Assembly: GCA_004026145.2 (NCBI GenBank)
Contig: CP034991.1
Span: 12,668,142-12,732,141, forward strand
Source of the DNA: Takifugu bimaculatus
Lineage: Eukaryota > Chordata > Actinopteri > Tetraodontiformes > Tetraodontidae
DNA length: 64,000 bases
Direction of reading: 5' to 3'
The notes beneath the pieces were generated by a model, which did not search any database, was not told where the DNA came from, and saw only the letters and a list, made by a program, of their open reading frames with translations. Shown one piece after another: positions 61,166-64,000 of this stretch. Numbering within the stretch: the stretch's first letter is position 1; each line of letters begins with the position of its first letter. The position numbers were made by a program, and so were the translations under genes.

Positions 61166-62454
61166 TCGCCACTGTATTTGTTGTCGTTCACAGCAGGGTT
61201 GGCACAGGGAGGCGAGGCAGAGCTGTGGGGTTATTAAGGGGCTCAGCTTGGCATTGCCGAACTCTTTAGCTCGGTGCTGGAAAATAAAAAGGCTTACACT
61301 GAGCTGGTGGCTTTGGGGAGATGGGGGGGTGCAGAATGTGTGTTTGCTTGGTTACTCCCTGATGCAGCTGCTGCAGTTTATCAGCTGTCCTAGAGTCGGT
61401 TAAGATATCCATCAAAAAAAAAAATCTACTGGTAATTGGGCCATAAAGAACATGTTAAAGGGATTTTGTGTAGGAACTACAGGTGATGACAAGCATTTCC
61501 TGAGTGGAAACAACAGCCCTAGATGCTAATTGCTGTGTGTTCGTTCGTTGCTGCGGCTTTGATGAATATGGACGTTGGGCTCGCTGGCTGGTGCTGCAAC
61601 GCCGCTCCAGCAAGGACAAACACGAAGAGCTCCGAGACCAAAATAACCTCACCTTCTCCCTTCCACCGGACGCCCGCAGGACGGAGCAAAACTCCACATC
61701 CATCAGCAGCTTTTGCAAGCCATGGTCACATTACAGGAGAGGTCAGTTTAGTATTTAGCATGCTCGTTTACTTTATTTACTCTGGGTTGGCTCAAATAAA
61801 CGGTAGCCGTCTGCGCCTGTGTCTTGTTGCAACACTCCAGTAAAGCAACTCTTATCATCCTGAGTCTGGATCACAGCCCAGCCTCATCCTCTCAACGACG
61901 CGACCCAACCACAAAGACGCGTGATGCAACGCAGCGACACTCCTCCGAAGATGCGTCTGAAGCTGAACCGAACTCGGCTCGTCGCCGATCTGCCGCTTCG
62001 CTCTTAAGTGACTCGACAACAGTGGGAATATAAGGTAACCGCCCGTAACGATCGCAGGCACGCGTCCACAACGTGTTGTGATACGCGAGAGGGAAGCGGC
62101 ATCAGCAGTCATGACTCAGTCATGACCTCTGACCTCAGGGCCCGTCCTGATGCTGGGTGCTAATGATGCTAATGGGACTTTCAACCGATGAGATCAGAGA
62201 TATTAGCATATTTAAGCAGATAAACATATTCTTGATTTTCCTGAAAGTGACAAATTCAAATCTAAATTGAAGCTTTGTCGGAGTTTTGATCAGATTTGAG
62301 ACATAGAAATTTTTACACAAACATAAAACCTGCTCATATATAGATCTTTTCTGTCCTTATATGCTCTTATTTCACTTTATGGCATAAAGAGACACTTTAT
62401 TGGAGTTGTCATAAACTTTATGATAACTCCCTTTGGTGTGTAGTTTAATGTCTA

Positions 62455-62468
62455 TATATATATATATA
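62455..62468. repeat. TA microsatellite
   Basis: Seven TA units. Confidence 0.9.
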
Positions 62469-62677
62469 AATGTATATGCTTTTCTAAAGGTCAGGTTTTT
62501 ATTTCCAACACCAGAAGCAGAGTTGATTTCCATCCTCAGAAATCAGCACGTCCCGGCCCCCACCTGCCCCGGGGGTCCCGGCCCCCTCACAGGTACTGCT
62601 CAGCCGTGCGTTAAGGCCATGAAGGGCACATGAATGGGAAGGGAAGCAGTCAGGTGTAACAGAATTCCTCCAGGAGC

Positions 62678-62722
62678 CCAGTGACCCTGAGTCCAGTGAC
62701 CCTGAGTCCAGTGACCCTGAGC
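62678..62722. repeat. 15-bp tandem repeat, three copies
   Basis: CCAGTGACCCTGAGT at 62678-62692 and 62693-62707, with a third copy at 62708-62722 differing only in the last base. Near-identity suggests recent duplication. The unit is a multiple of three, which gives a Ser/Gly/Asp-rich artefactual frame on the minus strand. Confidence 0.9.
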
Positions 62723-62744
62723 CTTCCCCTCTGCCCCAGGTCAG

Positions 62745-62768
62745 CCCCCGCCCCCGCCCCCGCCCCCA
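62745..62768. repeat. CCCCCG hexamer repeat (GC-box-like)
   Basis: Four CCCCCG units; each junction reads CCCCGCCCC, an Sp1/KLF-type sequence, directly beyond the 15-bp repeat. Confidence 0.85.
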
Positions 62769-63525
62769 CCCAACACACAGGGGCATTCTGACATTTGCCA
62801 TCAAAACCGGTGACATTAACACAATTCCCTTCTCACTTCAGAGCCCCCCCTGACTGAGGGCGTCTTTGGAGGAACCCCTAATGGCATTAAGATACGCGCT
62901 GCTATCGATCGAGGAGGTGCACACCTTCGTCACGCTGCGGCGTTTTCAGAGCGTCTTCCTTCAGCCGTCTGCAGCCCTCAGAGCGGGAGAGAACGCTGAT
63001 CAAACCGCAGCTTCCATCACCGCTGACCTCGTTCTCTCCCTTTTGTTCCCCATAGAAGAAACATTGCATCAATTATCAGAGTTGAAACAAACCCTCACAG
63101 ATCTGAGGCGACCTTGGCGAATGATGAGAGAACCTCATTTCCCTCTCAAGAAAGACTCTGCGGCGACATTCAGCCGTCGGATGGACGCGGTCTTATTAGC
63201 AGTAAACTCAGCAGGAAATCAGATTCCGTTTTCCACTCGTATGCCTCTTCTCTGAGCCAGCGGAGGCTTCACAAAAGGCCTGGAAAACACACCATTCCCC
63301 CGCCACAACAGTAAGCCGGGCTTTATTCAGCAGCACGGTGGTCGGTGCGGAGCGGCCCGGCTCGGCTGGCCGCCCCGGCTCTTTCATCCACAGAAAGGCC
63401 TGAAAAGGCGCGCTGGGACGCCGAGACGGGGGGCTGCCAAGCAGATAAAAAGCCAAAGATCTTCAAAAGCCACTGCGATTTTGGCAGTTTGTGTTGAAGT
63501 TGGCGGAACTGGCTGGGCCCAGGCG

Positions 63526-63544
63526 GACCCAGACCCAGACCCAG
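63526..63544. repeat. GACCCA hexamer repeat
   Basis: Three GACCCA units. Confidence 0.8.
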
Positions 63545-64000
63545 TACTGGCTACTTCCAGCAAATCAACCAAATCCAATAAGTGCACGTTGAAAAGGGTT
63601 TCGAAAATCAATAACTTGGTGACATCATCGGGCACGCTCAAAGCTATAACTGCATTTTTTTGGACTTCCGACCTAAACAACCCGTCAGAAGACAGAATTC
63701 TGATCTCAGGTCCAGCAAAGGTCCGTTTGAATGAACCGTTTGCTGGTGCCGACCTCCAAGTTTTCTCAAGAACAGGACCCAACACCGCAGTGTCATGACT
63801 CAGCAATGACGGCGAGCAAGAATTTCAGTGTGGAGGCCAAGGAAGCACGTGGAACTGCTGGTGGAACATTTTGGACATTAGCAGACATTCCCGTCCTCCA
63901 CAACCATCCGGTCAGGTTCCATTTTCAGACGGAACGTCCTGCTGCCTCGTCTGACTGTTCCCGTTCCGGAGCCCACACGTGAAGCTCACCCACTTCAGAA

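Larger units (their letters stand above)
60628..64000. other. Right-hand flank
   Basis: No gene supported. Contents: a 14-base G run at 61152-61165; an exon-like minus-strand segment at 61653-61703; a TA repeat at 62455-62468; a threefold 15-bp repeat at 62678-62722; a CCCCCG tract at 62745-62768; and GACCCA units at 63526-63544. The frame at 62866-63255 is GC3-rich only in its first third. Opposite-strand frames at 63384-63806 are unrecognised. Confidence 0.55.

Noticed and set aside
62866..63255. 129-codon plus-strand frame with GC-ending codons in its first third
   Set aside because: No acceptor or donor, codon bias disappears after about 30 codons, and no recognised domain.
63384..63806. 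Overlapping 140-codon (minus) and 105-codon (plus) frames
   Set aside because: Opposite-strand overlap without splice context, codon bias or known family; treated as chance frames.
1..64000. Bacterial or phage systems, CRISPR arrays, rRNA or intact tRNA genes
   Set aside because: No operons, no direct-repeat/spacer pattern, no rRNA-like sequence, and no intact A-box/B-box tRNA fold were found.

Overview
This looks like vertebrate nuclear DNA, most likely from a ray-finned (percomorph-type) fish. The reasons are one unmistakable vertebrate coding exon with a canonical GT splice donor, long intron-like and intergenic-like stretches without reading frames, many CA/TG microsatellites, long poly-G and poly-C runs, a short solo-LTR-like insertion, and no operons or bacterial gene structure. 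The species cannot be fixed from the sequence.

The only gene I can name is at the left, on the minus strand. Positions 7026-7328 are the first coding exon (101 codons, phase 0) of an AUTS2/FBRSL1/FBRS-family gene, best matched to fbrsl1. Its ATG has a strong initiation context and an in-frame upstream stop, and the exon ends at a GTGAGG donor. Positions 1-7025 are therefore the start of a large intron 1. Positions 7329 to about 8200 are the 5' leader and a CpG-rich promoter, possibly with a 5'-UTR intron.

From about 8.2 kb to 64 kb is the upstream flank, and I find no exon there that I would assert with confidence. It reads like the gene-poor flank of a developmental regulator: AT-rich islands with homeodomain (TAAT/ATTA) cores, exact POU octamers well above a rough base-composition expectation, CTCF-like sites with a divergent pair near 60.3-60.6 kb, and an isolated CpG-dense patch at 58.2 kb. 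Between these lie simple repeats: a 20-bp minisatellite at 13.87-14.06 kb, a GAGGA pentamer array at 17.74-17.86 kb, and C/G homopolymer runs at 37.28-37.52 kb. Mobile DNA is sparse: a likely 189-bp solo LTR with 5-bp target duplications at 19.24-19.44 kb, and two weak fragments.

A few exon-like segments are listed with low confidence, the best being at 24.36-24.46 kb, which is exon-like on both strands. I did not find a new multi-gene system. The main value of the window is regulatory and structural, and the conservation claims need a comparative alignment.
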